A DNA stretch of 64,000 nt. Source: Xanthomonas sp. AM6. Lineage in GTDB: Bacteria; Pseudomonadota; Gammaproteobacteria; Xanthomonadales; Xanthomonadaceae. This document shows, in pieces, positions 39,309-49,837 of this stretch; position 1 is the stretch's first letter, and each line of letters starts with the position of its first letter. A program made the translations under genes and the position numbers. The notes below the pieces were generated by a model. The model had not been told where the DNA came from. It worked only from the letters and a program-made list of their open reading frames with translations, and searched no databases. The stretch spans positions 1,018,501-1,082,500 of the forward strand of contig NZ_CP106869.1 of NCBI RefSeq assembly GCF_025665335.1, given 5' to 3'.

Positions 39309-42300
39309 ATGAATCGAACGATCCGCAAGAGCGCTTTGGCGCTCGCGCTGGCGCTTGCCGCCGGCAATGGCTATGCACAGTCCACCACCGGCAGCATTGC
39401 CGGCAGCGTCGCCGATGGCGCCGACAAGACCGTGCTGGTGGAGAACAACAGCGGGTTCAGTCGCGAGGTGCCGGTGGACGCGCGTGGCCGCTATCAGGCC
39501 GGCAACCTGCCGCTGGGCACTTACAAGGTGACGGTCAAACGCGACGGTGCGGTGGTGCAGACCCGCGAGAACGTCAGCATCACCGTCGGCGCGAGTACTG
39601 AAGTGTCGTTCTCTGCGGCCGGTGTGCAGACCCTGGAAGGAGTCACCGTGAACGCGTCGGGGTTGTCGCCGATCGACGTGAGCAGCGTGGACACGCGCAC
39701 CGTGATCACCGCCGAACAACTGCAGCAACTGCCGTTGGGTCGCACCGCCGAAGCCATCGCGCTGTTGGCGCCCGGCGTGGTCGTCAACAGCGGCGGCTTC
39801 GACAACGGCCCGCTCGGCGGCTCGCTACCCAGTTTCGGCGGATCGGCGGCCAGCGAGAACGCCTACTATCTCAACGGCTTCAACACCACCACCGCCAGCA
39901 ACAGCCTGGGCGGACTGACCCTGCCATATGGCGCCATCGATCAGCAGGAAATCTTCACCGGCGGCTACGGCGCACAGTACGGCCGCTCCAACGGCGGGGT
40001 GATCAACCAGATCGGCAAGCGCGGCAGCAACGAATGGAAGTTCGGCGCGGCGGTGATCTGGGAGCCGAACGGCCTCAAGGCCAACCAGCGCGATCTGTAC
40101 TGGCGTCCCGACAGCCAGGGCAGCAGCGTGAACAACGCCGCCTACCGGTACGCACGCTCGGCCAACGGCCTGTACCAGCCGCAGAGCGAGGCCGAAGCCA
40201 GCCAGACCACGTACAGCGCCTACATCGGCGGCCCCATCGTCCAGGACAAGCTGTTCTTCTTCCTGGCCGCGGAGAAGGTGGATTCCGACGGCGTGCGCAC
40301 GGTCTCCAATCGCGATTCGGACAACGGCCGCACCGGCGGCCTGACCGACTACGACTACGAACAGAAGCGCTGGTACGCCAAGCTGGACTGGTACATCACC
40401 GACAACCATCTGCTGGAGGTGACCGGCGCCAGCGACGAAGCCGAAACCCAAGGCTCCATCTACCGCTACGACTACGTCAATCGCGAGCGCGGCAGCTACC
40501 TCACCGACGAGTCCACGTGGAAGACCGGGCCGACGCTGTTTTCCGGAAAATACACCGGCTATTTCGGCGACAACATCACCGTGACCGCGCTGTACGGGAA
40601 GATGAAGACCCCGGACGAACTGACCCCGTACAACTACGACGCCGGCAACGGGCCGGTGATCATCAGCGCGGCGCTGCAGAATCCCGCCTATGTCGGCGGC
40701 GCGCCGATCATCGGCCGGCAGCTGGTCACCTCGGTGAGTTCGCCGGACCGCGAATACGAGAAGGACAACCAGCGGCTGAACCTGGAATGGCGCGTGGGCA
40801 AGCACACGCTCAACTTCGGCATCGACAACCAGAAGTCCAAGGGCACGGACGTGGGGTCGATCCTGTCGGGCCCCGGCTATTCGTGGACGTACGGCCAGAC
40901 CAGCGATCCGCTCGGCCTGCAGACCGGCGGCCTGGTGAGCCAGTCGGCGAACGAGGCCGGCGGCGTCGGCGCGCCGAGTCCGGGCCTGGTGGATCCGGTC
41001 TACGGGGCGCAGGGCTACTACGTCATCCGTACCGTCAACACCAGCCTCTATTCCTACGAAGCCAAGCAGCGCGCGTACTACATCGAAGACAAATGGCAGG
41101 TCACCGACAACCTGCTGCTCAGCCTGGGGCTGCGCAAGGACGAGTTCACCAACTACACCCCGTTCGGCGCCGCCTACATCGATGTCGACGATGCCTGGGC
41201 GCCGCGCCTGGGCTTCAGCTGGGACGTCAACGGCGATTCCAGCCTGAAGGTGTTCGGCAGCATCGGCCGCTACTATCTCGGCCTGCCTTTGTCGCCGGTC
41301 GGGTTGTTCACGCCGGCGATCAACACCGACACCTACTTCACCTACAGCGGCGTCAATGCCGATGGCACGCCGGTCCTCGCCCAGCAGCTGGGCTCTGCGG
41401 TATCGGCCAACTCGCGCTTCGGCCGCGTCGCCGACGTGCGCACGGCGGTGGCCAAGGACATCGAGGGCGAGAACCAGGACGAGATCATCCTGGGCTTCAC
41501 CAAGCAGTTGGAGAGCGGCTGGGTGTTCGGGTTCCGCGGCACCCATCGCCGCCTGAACGCCGGTATCGACGACCAGAACTACGACGTCTCCAACACCGCG
41601 TTGATCGAGGCCGCCGCCGCCCAGGGCGTCACCATCGACTGGTCGAAGGTCTCCGGCGCGGCGCTGATCAATCCCGGGCAGACCAACACCTGGGGCGTGA
41701 TCGGCACCGACGGGCAATTCCATGAGGTGTCGGTGAGCCGCCAGGCGGCGGGTTTCCCGGAGTTCAAGCGCAACTATTCGGCGCTGGAATTCAATCTGGA
41801 GCGTCCGTTCGACGGCAAGTGGTATGCGAAGGCCAACTACGTGTGGTCGCACAGCTACGGCACCACCGAAGGCCAGGTGCGCTCGGACCTGTGGCGCACC
41901 GGCGGCGCGCTGGGCAGCTACCAGGGCCAGGCCTCGGTCTCCACCACGCAGAGCTGGGACCACGCGGCGTTGATGGAGCACTTCAACGGCGATCAATCCA
42001 ACGATCACCGCCATCAGCTGAAGCTGCTGGGCTTCTACCAGTTCACCCCGCAGTGGGGCGCATCGGCCAATTTCAGCCTGATCTCGGGCGCGCCGCGCAA
42101 CTGCCTGGGCAACTACTACGGCGACAACTATCCCGGCAGGGACCCGGCCGGATATGGCGGCAGCGCGATCACCGGTGGTCCTTATCACTTCTGCTACAAC
42201 GCCCAAACCGGTACCGGCGAACCATCGCCTCCGGGTTCGCAGGGGCGCCTGGGCTGGATCGCCCAGCTCGACCTGGGCGTGACCTACAAGCCTGCGTTCG

Positions 42301-42476
42301 CCAGCGGCAAGCTGGCGTTGCGATTGGACGTGTTCAACGTGACCAACGAGCAGACCGCGACCAACATCTATCCGTTCTCGCAGCTTCCCGACAACAGCAC
42401 GAACCCGCTGTGGGACCAGGTGGTGGCGTATCAAGCGCCGCGCTCGGGCCGGGTCACGCTCAGCTACGACTTCTGA
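39309..42476 (+). CDS. Oar-like TonB-dependent receptor with carboxypeptidase-regulatory domain
   Basis: 1055 aa; ATG 39309 with a GGGGAAGAGAGAG leader. Signal peptide ALALALAAGNGYAQ. Residues ~24-105 are a carboxypeptidase-regulatory-like (beta-sandwich) domain (TTGSIAGSVADGADKTVLVE, GRYQAGNLPLGTYKVTVKRD), then a plug (GVTVNASGLSPIDVSSVDTR, GRTAEAIALLAPGV, IFTGGYGAQYGRSNGGVINQ) and a barrel ending RSGRVTLSYDF. The family moves peptides or proteins across the outer membrane. It is followed after 95 bp by a secreted dipeptidase, a natural partner for peptide use, and is controlled by the shared promoter type. Confidence 0.93.
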   Translation: MNRTIRKSALALALALAAGNGYAQSTTGSIAGSVADGADKTVLVENNSGFSREVPVDARGRYQAGNLPLGTYKVTVKRDGAVVQTRENVSITVGASTEVSFSAAGVQTLEGVTVNASGLSPIDVSSVDTRTVITAEQLQQLPLGRTAEAIALLAPGVVVNSGGFDNGPLGGSLPSFGGSAASENAYYLNGFNTTTASNSLGGLTLPYGAIDQQEIFTGGYGAQYGRSNGGVINQIGKRGSNEWKFGAAVIWEPNGLKANQRDLYWRPDSQGSSVNNAAYRYARSANGLYQPQSEAEASQTTYSAYIGGPIVQDKLFFFLAAEKVDSDGVRTVSNRDSDNGRTGGLTDYDYEQKRWYAKLDWYITDNHLLEVTGASDEAETQGSIYRYDYVNRERGSYLTDESTWKTGPTLFSGKYTGYFGDNITVTALYGKMKTPDELTPYNYDAGNGPVIISAALQNPAYVGGAPIIGRQLVTSVSSPDREYEKDNQRLNLEWRVGKHTLNFGIDNQKSKGTDVGSILSGPGYSWTYGQTSDPLGLQTGGLVSQSANEAGGVGAPSPGLVDPVYGAQGYYVIRTVNTSLYSYEAKQRAYYIEDKWQVTDNLLLSLGLRKDEFTNYTPFGAAYIDVDDAWAPRLGFSWDVNGDSSLKVFGSIGRYYLGLPLSPVGLFTPAINTDTYFTYSGVNADGTPVLAQQLGSAVSANSRFGRVADVRTAVAKDIEGENQDEIILGFTKQLESGWVFGFRGTHRRLNAGIDDQNYDVSNTALIEAAAAQGVTIDWSKVSGAALINPGQTNTWGVIGTDGQFHEVSVSRQAAGFPEFKRNYSALEFNLERPFDGKWYAKANYVWSHSYGTTEGQVRSDLWRTGGALGSYQGQASVSTTQSWDHAALMEHFNGDQSNDHRHQLKLLGFYQFTPQWGASANFSLISGAPRNCLGNYYGDNYPGRDPAGYGGSAITGGPYHFCYNAQTGTGEPSPPGSQGRLGWIAQLDLGVTYKPAFASGKLALRLDVFNVTNEQTATNIYPFSQLPDNSTNPLWDQVVAYQAPRSGRVTLSYDF

Positions 42477-42571
42477 CCCACGCCCCGGCCCGCCGCGCGG
42501 CGGGCCGGCCATTCCCCGGCGAAGGCACCGGCGTGGACCGCCGATGCCCGCTGCGTACGAGCCGATATCCG

Positions 42572-43813
42572 ATGGCCAAGCTCCGTCCTTTCCTGCTGTT
42601 GTTGTGCCTGGCCTGTTGCTGCGGCGACCTGCCGGCCGCCGACGGGCTGTCGCGCGCGCGTGCGCTGCATGAGCGCTTCCCGGTGCTGGACACGCACCTG
42701 GATACGCCGGCCAATCTCGCGCGCCCGGGCTGGAACATCCTCGACCACCACCACTACGACGAAGACGGCACCCAGGTCGACTATCCGCGCATGCGCGAAG
42801 GCGGCCTGGACGGCGGCTTCTGGGTGATCTACACCGCGCAGGGCGAACGCACCGAAGCGGGCAACCGCCAGGCGCGCGACTTCGGCCTGCAACGCCTGGC
42901 GCAGATCCGCGAGATGGTCGCCGCCTACCCGGACACGTTCGAACTGGCCACCACGCCCGGGGACGCGGCCAGGATCAAGGCCGCCGGCAGGCGCTCGGTC
43001 TACATCAGCATCGAGAACGCCTCGCCGCTGGCCGCCGATCCGACGCTGCTGAGCGCCTACTACCGGCTCGGCGTGCGCATGCTCGGGCTGGTGCATACCA
43101 GCAACAACGACTTCGCCGATTCCTCCACCGACAGCAAGGGGCCGCAGTGGCATGGGCTCAGCCCGAAGGGCAGGGCGCTGGTGGCGCAGGCCAACCGCCT
43201 GGGCATCGTGCTCGACCAGTCGCACGCCTCCGACGCGGTGTTCGACCAACTGCTGGAACTGTCCACCGCCCCCATCATCCTGTCGCACACCGCCTCCGGC
43301 GAGCTCAATGCGCATCCGCGCAACATCGACGACGCACGCATCCGGAAGCTGGCGGCCAAGGGCGGCGTGATCCAGGTCAATTCGCTGTCCGGCTACCTGA
43401 TCCCGGGCAACCGCGATCCGGCCTACGGCGAGGCACTGCGCGCGCTGTTCGCCGGCTACGGCGGGCGCCAGGCGATCAAGCCCGAGCAGTACCGCGAGGT
43501 GATGGCCAAGCGCAAGGCGCTGGACGCCGAGTACGGCGTCGCGCGTGCCACCTTCGACGACTACATGAAGCACATCCTGCACATCCTCGAGGTCGCCGGT
43601 CCCGACCACGTCGGCCTGGGCGCGGACTGGGACGGCGGTGGCGGCGTGGCCGGACTGGAGGACGTCTCGCAACTGCCGCGCATCACCGAGCGCCTGCTGC
43701 AGGCCGGCTACAGCGAACGGCAGATCGCCAACATCTGGGGCGGCAACCTGCTGCGGCTGCTCGAGCGGGTGCAGGCGCAGGCCGATCCGGCCGCGATCGC
43801 CGAACTGAAGTGA
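42572..43813 (+). CDS. Secreted membrane-dipeptidase family (M19) peptidase
   Basis: 413 aa. Signal sequence LRPFLLLLCLACCCGDLPAA (a lipoprotein-type cysteine cluster is possible). The zinc ligands of renal-dipeptidase-type enzymes can be followed: PVLDTHLDTPANL (His and Asp), YISIENASPL (bridging Glu), GLVHTSNNDFAD, PIILSHTASGELNAHPRNID and GLGADWDGGGG. It hydrolyses dipeptides with broad side-chain tolerance, often including D-residues at the C-terminus. It is probably co-transcribed with the Oar-like receptor and would supply free amino acids in the periplasm. Confidence 0.92.
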   Translation: MAKLRPFLLLLCLACCCGDLPAADGLSRARALHERFPVLDTHLDTPANLARPGWNILDHHHYDEDGTQVDYPRMREGGLDGGFWVIYTAQGERTEAGNRQARDFGLQRLAQIREMVAAYPDTFELATTPGDAARIKAAGRRSVYISIENASPLAADPTLLSAYYRLGVRMLGLVHTSNNDFADSSTDSKGPQWHGLSPKGRALVAQANRLGIVLDQSHASDAVFDQLLELSTAPIILSHTASGELNAHPRNIDDARIRKLAAKGGVIQVNSLSGYLIPGNRDPAYGEALRALFAGYGGRQAIKPEQYREVMAKRKALDAEYGVARATFDDYMKHILHILEVAGPDHVGLGADWDGGGGVAGLEDVSQLPRITERLLQAGYSERQIANIWGGNLLRLLERVQAQADPAAIAELK

Positions 43814-44314
43814 ACCGGCAGGGCCGCCGGCGCAGTGGGCGCGGATCCGACGAGCGAGGGGCGCGCACACCGTGCGCGGCAGATGCGACCGAACCGATGG
43901 CATGAGGTCGCGAGGTGCTTTCAAGTAGCGTCATTCCAAGGTGGCGTTGCCCCTTGGGCGCCTCGCAAGCCGTGGCCCGCCACTAGCGCAGCGCGGGCCT
44001 TGCGGCTCGGATTCCGTCGGGGCTGACTGCAAGCGATTTGGCAAGGACTCACGCGCTTGGCCTCAGCGCCGTCTCCCCGTGTGAGCGATGCTGGGTGCCT
44101 CCGGCCATCGGTCGCGATCAGCGCCGCGGCGCGCGCTCCGGCGCCCGACAGCATCGGCGCCGATGACCGAGCCAGTCCGGAACCTCGGGCGAATTCGCCC
44201 GGCCGCCCGGTGCGCGCTGCAGGGGCGGCCGCGGGTGGCTCGCCCAGCCCTGGCGACGGCCGCGGCCGCGTGGCGCTTGCCGCTGTCGTGGCAGCGAAGT
44301 TCCGTGGACACCGG
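43814..44314. other. Gene-free stretch of about 500 bp
   Basis: Lies between the convergent dipeptidase and thiE genes. I see no recognisable gene, and no clear hairpin with a T-tract. Confidence 0.4.
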
Positions 44315-44947
44315 TTAGCGCAGTTCCGGAAAGCACGCGCGATACGCTCGCAGCGCAGCGAGCGGGTCGGGCGCGGAGCAGACGCCGCTGATGACCGCGA
44401 GCAGGTCGGCACCGGCGGCGATCGCCGGGCCGCAGTTGTCCGGGGTCAATCCGCCGATGGCCACGCGCGGCACGCCCAGGTCCGCGGCGGCGGCCAGCAG
44501 CGCCGGCGTGGCCCGCGCGGTGGTGGCCTTGCTGAGGCTGGGGAAGAACGCGCCGAAGGCGACATAGCTGGCGCCGGCGGCGACCGCGGCCCGGGCCAGC
44601 GCCAGGTCCGCATAGCATGACGCGCCGATCAGCGCATCGGGGCCGAGCGCCGCGCGCGCGGCGGCCAGGTCGCCGTCGTCCTCGCCCAGGTGCACGCCGG
44701 CGGCGCCGACCGCCTGCGCCAGGGCCACGTCATCGTTGACGATCAGCGGCACCCCGGCCTGCGCGCACAGCGCCTGCAGCGCCGTCGCCTGGGCCAGGCG
44801 TTGCGCCGCGCCGGCGCGCTTGTTGCGGTACTGCAGCCAGGTCACGCCCTGGTCCAGCAGCGGCGCCACACGCGCCAGCAGGCGCGCGCCGTCGGCCTCG
44901 TCGGGCGTGATCAGGTAGACGCCGCGGGGCGGCGATGCTGCGTTCAT
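44315..44947 (-). CDS. thiE: Thiamine-phosphate synthase
   Basis: 210 aa TIM barrel. It joins hydroxymethylpyrimidine pyrophosphate and thiazole phosphate to give thiamine phosphate, releasing PPi. [12 protein letters not shown] at the start, [35 protein letters not shown], the GEDDGDL segment, [16 protein letters not shown] and [23 protein letters not shown] 44947 fits the family N-terminus. No TPP riboswitch was seen upstream. Confidence 0.94.
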   Translation of the reverse strand: MNAASPPRGVYLITPDEADGARLLARVAPLLDQGVTWLQYRNKRAGAAQRLAQATALQALCAQAGVPLIVNDDVALAQAVGAAGVHLGEDDGDLAAARAALGPDALIGASCYADLALARAAVAAGASYVAFGAFFPSLSKATTARATPALLAAAADLGVPRVAIGGLTPDNCGPAIAAGADLLAVISGVCSAPDPLAALRAYRACFPELR

Positions 44948-45020
44948 GGTGAGCCTTCCGGTGCGCGGGCGGGGGTGGGACAATGCCGCTCCGTCCCGCC
45001 TCCAGGCCCGCGATTATCCG

Positions 45021-45212
45021 ATGAGCGACGCTACCGCCACCACCTACCGCACCTGGATGTGCGTCGTCTGCGGCTTCATCTACAAGGAAATCGACGGCCT
45101 GCCGGAAGAGGGCATCGCCCCCGGCACCCGCTGGGAAGACGTGCCCGACACCTGGACCTGCCCGGACTGCGGGGTGACCAAGGACGATTTCGAGATGGTC
45201 GAGATGGAGTGA
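45021..45212 (+). CDS. Rubredoxin
   Basis: 63 aa. Two CxxC knuckles bind one iron: MCVVCGFIYKE and TCPDCGVTKDDFE. Small cytosolic one-electron carrier; in gammaproteobacteria rubredoxins serve alkane hydroxylases or oxidative-stress reductases, but no such partner lies nearby. It reads divergently from thiE and is followed by an inverted repeat. Confidence 0.95.
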   Translation: MSDATATTYRTWMCVVCGFIYKEIDGLPEEGIAPGTRWEDVPDTWTCPDCGVTKDDFEMVEME

Positions 45213-45419
45213 GGCCGGGATTGGGGAGTCGGGATTGGGGATTCGCAAAAGCGGCTTCGGCGCTTATCCGGTGATCGCTGCGATCTGCAGGCGGGCCTCC
45301 GCTCGACGCCTACCCACTACCCAGTAAAGCGCCGGAGCTGAAACCCCGCGTGTAGCGACCTGCGCCACGCATGCGCCCCGCTTTTGCGAATCCCCAATTC
45401 CGACTCCCCAATCCCCGCC
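45213..45419. repeat. Inverted GGGATTGGGGATTC element
   Basis: GGGGATTCGCAAAAGCGG at ~45236-45254 faces CCGCTTTTGCGAATCCCC at ~45378-45395, with further GGGATT units outside. It sits between convergent rubredoxin and SirB1-like genes and could fold as one long stem. Confidence 0.75.
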
Positions 45420-46265
45420 TCAATGCATGCGCTGCGCCCGCGCGCTGAGTTCCACCAGGCGTTCGCGGATCGGCAGCACGTCGTTGGCTTCCGGGTTCAG
45501 TTGCAGGTAGCGGCCCAGGTCGCGGCGGGCGCCGGGGACGTAGTCCATCTGCAGGTAGGCCAGGCCGCGGTCGCGCAGGGCTTCGGGCTGGTCGGGCATC
45601 AGCTTCAGCACGCGGTCGGCGCTGCGCGCGGCGCGGTCCCATTCGTCGCGTTCGGCGTAGACCCCGTGCAGGTTGCGCAGCACCCGGGTCAGGATCGCGC
45701 GGTGCGGCGCCGGGTCGAGGATCTGCAGCAGCGCGCGGTCGTCCGGGGTCTCCCCGCCCAGGTGCGGGCGCGCGCGTTCGCGCAGTTCCTCCACCGCCAG
45801 CGGGCGGCCGCCGTTGAACGGGTCCATCACCAGCAGGCCGTCGTCCACCGGCAGGCGCACCAGGAAATGCCCGGGGAAGGACACGCCGTCGAGCGGGATG
45901 TCCAGCCGCCGCGCCACTTCCATCTGCACCAGCGCCAGCGAGATCGGGTTGCCCAGGCGGCGCTCGAACACCTGGTTCATGTAGCTGTTGCGCGGGTCGT
46001 AGTATTCGTCGTGGTTGCCGCTGTAGCCGAGTTCCTCGAACAGGTGGCGGTTGATCGCGGCCATCTTCAACGGCCATGGCTCGATCATCGCCACCTCGTG
46101 GCGCAGGTGCTCGGCGTGGTTCTGCGCCAGCGTGTCGTAGTGCTCGGCATCCAGTTCCGGATACTCGTCGCGGGCGATCAGCAGCGCGGTGGCCAGCAGC
46201 GGCAGCGCGTCGTCGTCCAGCGCGGCCAGGGTATTCCAGCTCGGCAATGTCAGTCGGTGCGCCAT
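45420..46265 (-). CDS. SirB1-like transglutaminase-fold / TPR protein
   Basis: 281 aa. The N-terminal ~190 residues match the SirB1 N-terminal (transglutaminase-like) family: NRHLFEELGYSGNHDEYYDP, RLGNPISLALVQMEVARRLD and GVSFPGHFLVRLPVDDGLLV. A TPR pair follows (LRNLHGVYAERDEWDRAARS, YLQMDYVPGARRDLGRYLQL). The family catalytic Cys is not evident (Ser/Ala in that stretch), so it is probably non-enzymatic. Role uncertain. Confidence 0.85.
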   Translation of the reverse strand: MAHRLTLPSWNTLAALDDDALPLLATALLIARDEYPELDAEHYDTLAQNHAEHLRHEVAMIEPWPLKMAAINRHLFEELGYSGNHDEYYDPRNSYMNQVFERRLGNPISLALVQMEVARRLDIPLDGVSFPGHFLVRLPVDDGLLVMDPFNGGRPLAVEELRERARPHLGGETPDDRALLQILDPAPHRAILTRVLRNLHGVYAERDEWDRAARSADRVLKLMPDQPEALRDRGLAYLQMDYVPGARRDLGRYLQLNPEANDVLPIRERLVELSARAQRMH

Positions 46266-46372
46266 GGCCCAAGACTGGCCGCAAAGTGCGACGCGATCAA
46301 GTCCGGGGATTCCCGACAGCGGTGTCGGGTTCAGCGCCGCAGCGGCGTCGGATTTCCCGACGCCGGCACGGT

Positions 46373-46822
46373 TCAGCGGGGCTTGGGGATGCCCGGGCCG
46401 AACGTCAGTTCGGCGCCGTTCTGCAGCTTGATCTGCTCGGCCTGGCCGGCATTGAGTTCCAGCACGTAGCGCGCCGGCGCGTTGCTCGGGTAGGGCGGGC
46501 AGGCGTTGCCGGCCGAGCACGGCGGCACGTCGCGCTGCTGCGCCACCAGCTTGCGCTGGCTGTCGAAGTACAGGATGTCCAGCGCGATCTTGGTGTTCTT
46601 CATCCAGTACGCCTGCGGTTCCTCGCGGTCGTGGATGAACAGCATGCCGTGGTCGGCGTCCATCTGGTCGCGGAACATCAGCCCGCGCGCGCGGGTCGCG
46701 TCGTCCTGGGCCAGCTCGACCTGGTAGCGGTGCCCGGCCAGTTCCACCCAGTCGCCGCCGGCGCTGGCGCAGCCGCTGAGGGTCAGCAGGACGAGGACGA
46801 ACAGGGCGCGGAACAGGGACAT
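46373..46822 (-). CDS. DUF192 lipoprotein
   Basis: 149 aa. Lipobox FVLVLLTLSGCASAG gives a lipid-anchored Cys near residue 18. The DUF192 core shows ARGLMFRDQMDADHGMLFIH and AYWMKNTKIALDILYFDSQ, with the family signature YVLELNAGQAEQIKL. Function unknown; widespread in proteobacteria. Confidence 0.88.
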   Translation of the reverse strand: MSLFRALFVLVLLTLSGCASAGGDWVELAGHRYQVELAQDDATRARGLMFRDQMDADHGMLFIHDREEPQAYWMKNTKIALDILYFDSQRKLVAQQRDVPPCSAGNACPPYPSNAPARYVLELNAGQAEQIKLQNGAELTFGPGIPKPR

Positions 46823-46889
46823 GGCGGTGCCGGGAAGGTGGGATCAGCGCGCACCTTGTTGCATGGTGCGTGGCGAGTCAAGGGAGCCG

Positions 46890-46979
46890 GGATTGGGATT
46901 GGGGATTGGCAACAGCGGGGGGCTGCGGCCTGAAGGATTCGGCTTTTGCCAATCCCCAATCCCGAATCTCCGATCCCGC
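46890..46979. repeat. Inverted GGGATTGGGGATTC element
   Basis: GGGATTGGGATTGGGGATTG at ~46893-46912 faces GCCAATCCCCAATCCCGAAT at ~46949-46968. It lies between the DUF192 gene and the rpiA stop. Confidence 0.75.
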
Positions 46980-46985
46980 CGCGCG

Positions 46986-47633
46986 TCACAGGACGCGCGG
47001 GGGCTCGCCGCCGACGATCACCACGTCGGCCGGGCGGCGCGCGAACAGGCCGACGCAGACCACGCCGGGGATCTGGTTCAGTTCGCGCTCCAGCGCCACC
47101 GGGTCGGTGATGGACAGGTGGTGCACGTCCAGCACCACGTTGCCGTTGTCGGTGACCACGCCGTCGCGCCACACCGGCTGGCCGCCGGTGCGCGCCAGGA
47201 TCTCGCGCGCGACCAGGCTGCGCGCCATCGGGATCACCTCGATCGGCAGCGGGAACGCGCCCAGGGTCTGCACCTGCTTGCTCGGGTCGATGATGCAGAC
47301 GAAGCGTTCGCTGGCCTCGGCGATGATCTTCTCGCGGGTCAGCGCGGCGCCGCCGCCCTTGATCAGGCAGCGGTTCGGGTCGCATTCGTCGGCACCATCC
47401 ACGTACAGCGAAAGATTGCCGGTGTGGTTCAGCTCCAGCACCTCGATGCCGTGCTGGCGCAGGCGCGCGGTGCTCTGCTCGGAACTGGACACCGCCCCCT
47501 TGATGCGGTGGCCGATGCGGCCCAGCGCGTCGATGAAGTAGGCTACGGTGGAACCGGTGCCGACACCGACGATCATGCCGTCCTCGACGTAGTCGATGGC
47601 TTTCTCGGCGGCCAGGCGTTTGCTTTCGGACAT
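46986..47633 (-). CDS. rpiA: Ribose-5-phosphate isomerase A
   Basis: 215 aa. Interconverts ribose 5-phosphate and ribulose 5-phosphate in the pentose phosphate pathway. [52 protein letters not shown] (the active-site DGADE loop with the nearby Lys), and the catalytic Glu in [17 protein letters not shown] 47633 begins [12 protein letters not shown], typical for the family. Confidence 0.96.
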   Translation of the reverse strand: MSESKRLAAEKAIDYVEDGMIVGVGTGSTVAYFIDALGRIGHRIKGAVSSSEQSTARLRQHGIEVLELNHTGNLSLYVDGADECDPNRCLIKGGGAALTREKIIAEASERFVCIIDPSKQVQTLGAFPLPIEVIPMARSLVAREILARTGGQPVWRDGVVTDNGNVVLDVHHLSITDPVALERELNQIPGVVCVGLFARRPADVVIVGGEPPRVL

Positions 47634-47639
47634 GGGGAG

Positions 47640-47732
47640 CTCGGGATTCGTGATTGGGGATTGGGGATTCGTCAAAAGCGGCAGACGGGGCTGGGCAGGG
47701 ACGAATCCCAGATCCCCAATCCCGAATCCCGG
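47640..47732. repeat. Inverted GGGATTGGGGATTC element
   Basis: GGGATTCGTGATTGGGGATT at ~47643 faces AATCCCAGATCCCCAATCCC at ~47703. It sits between the EVE and rpiA genes and probably serves the same role as the copies at 22.8, 45.2 and 46.9 kb. Confidence 0.7.
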
Positions 47733-48199
<467 letters not shown>

Positions 48200-48203
<4 letters not shown>

Positions 48204-48793
48204 GCGGGAGGATCGGTCGCGGTCAGGAGGGTGAGGGAGTCGGTGCAGACCGCGTCCAGCGCCACGTCCCAGGCGGCGACCGGCAGCGCCGCGACCTGCT
48301 GCACCGCGAACGCGGCGCCGACCAGCCAGGGCGGAGGCGCGTGCCGCTGGCGAAACGCGAAGCTGCGATCATACCAGCCGCCGCCCATGCCCAGGCGCCC
48401 GCCGCTGGCGTCGAAGCCGACCAGCGGCGCCACCACCAGCGCCATCTGCTCCGGCGCCAGCGTCGCCTCGGCGGCGACGTCGGGTTCGGGAATGCCGTAG
48501 CGGTTGGCGACCAGCGGCTGCCCCGGGCGCCACGGCGCGAAGCGCAGGGTCGTGCCGCTGAGCACCGGCAGGCAGTACTGCAGCGTGGCCGGCAGGCGCA
48601 GCTGCCAGCGGTGCAGCGCGATCTCGCCGTCCATCGCCCAGTAGCCGGCGACGTGTCCGTGCTGCGGCGCGAACGGCAGGTCCAGCAGGCGCTGCGCCAG
48701 GGCGTCGGCGGCGGCCAGGCGCTCGGCCGCGGGGAGCGCGCGGCGGCGCGCGCGCAGTTGCTGGCGCAGGAGGTCGCGATCGTCGGGGAGCAT
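48200..48793 (-). CDS. fau: 5-formyltetrahydrofolate cyclo-ligase
   Basis: 197 aa. ATP-dependent conversion of 5-formyl-THF to 5,10-methenyl-THF. LRQQLRARRRALPAAERLAA at the N-terminus, then PLVGFDASGGRLGMGGGWYD carrying the family ATP-site signature. In E. coli its homologue follows the 6S RNA gene and zapA; here a thioesterase is inserted between but the order is kept. Confidence 0.93.
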
Positions 48794-48906
48794 CGGGCGG
48801 TCGTGGCGGAAGACGGCGCTATTGTCGGCGTCCGCGCGCGCACTGCCTAGGGCATGCCGCAGGCGCGAGCGATCGCGACGCTGCGGCGGCGTCGCGGGCC
48901 GCCGCG

Positions 48907-49686
48907 TCAGGCGTAGATCGCCACCGTCTGCCGGCCCGACAGCACCAGTTGCCCGGCCTGGTCCCAGATCTGCATGTCCTGCAGCGAGTAGCCGTCGGCG
49001 GCGTGCCGGCTGGCCGAGCGCAGCAGGAACCAGTCGCCGGCCGCCGCCGGCTGCGGGAAATCCAGGGTCCAGGTCATCGAGCTGACCGGCGCCGGTTCGG
49101 TGAAGCAGGCCATCGCCGCCGGCGGCAGGCAGTCGCCGAGCGCGACCAGGGCCACGCCGGGATCCACGCCGCTGGCGTCGCGGTGGCGCGCCCACACCAG
49201 CAGCTCCGGGGTGGCGGCGCCGGACACCGGCAGCGCGCCGCCGGCCAGGCGCATCTCGAAGTTGGCCACGAACGCCGGGGTGGCGGCGCTGTCGGCGATC
49301 GGCGCGGCAGCATCGGGCGCGCATACCGCTGGCCGCGCCGGCAGGAAGTCGTGGGCGATGCGGCTGGGCCGCGGCTGCGCGAACAGCAGCGCCGCCCGCA
49401 ACGCGACCTGCTCGCCGGCCAGGCAGTCGACCGCGACCGAGGTGGCGGACTTGCCCTGGCGCAGCAGGCGCGCGTCGAAGCGCAGGGCGTCGTCGGTCGG
49501 GCCGACGAACCAGACGTGCGCCGACTTCAGCGGCGGCAGCGCGGACGGCGCCGCGCGCAACGCGGCCTGCAGCGCCAGCGCCGCGGACAGGCCGCCGAAG
49601 GCGGTGCGTCCCTGCCGCCAGCTGGCGGGGACGTCGAACCCGGCGGCCGGGTCGAAGCGGTCGACGAGTTGGGCGAGCGAGGGCAT
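48907..49686 (-). CDS. Acyl-CoA thioesterase-like (double hot-dog) protein
   Basis: 259 aa. Two hot-dog halves: an N-terminal half with WRQGRTAFGGLSAALALQAA and HVWFVGPTDDALRFDARLLR, and a C-terminal half from FEMRLAGGALPVSG to GYSLQDMQIWDQAGQLVLSG. This is the TesB-like thioesterase-family arrangement; the substrate is unknown. It lies between the 6S RNA and fau. Confidence 0.85.
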   Translation of the reverse strand: MPSLAQLVDRFDPAAGFDVPASWRQGRTAFGGLSAALALQAALRAAPSALPPLKSAHVWFVGPTDDALRFDARLLRQGKSATSVAVDCLAGEQVALRAALLFAQPRPSRIAHDFLPARPAVCAPDAAAPIADSAATPAFVANFEMRLAGGALPVSGAATPELLVWARHRDASGVDPGVALVALGDCLPPAAMACFTEPAPVSSMTWTLDFPQPAAAGDWFLLRSASRHAADGYSLQDMQIWDQAGQLVLSGRQTVAIYA

Positions 49687-49837
49687 GCGGCGTCTCCTGG
49701 GTGGGGGCGACAGTATCCCAGGGTTGGCGCGGCGGCTGGCTGGTGCGTTGCCGGGTGCGGCGCGGAAGATACGCTGCGGCGCGAGGGTGACGCCTCCCAC
49801 CGGGTCGGCGTACGCAGACGCACAATACGCAGACGCA

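Noticed and set aside
44947-45020. TPP riboswitch for thiE
   Set aside because: The leader is too short and lacks the THI-box sequence.
45302-45330. CCTACCCACTACCCAG as another copy of the shared promoter repeats
   Set aside because: Spacing is 8 bp rather than 19, no -10 at the right distance and it lies inside a repeat element between convergent genes.
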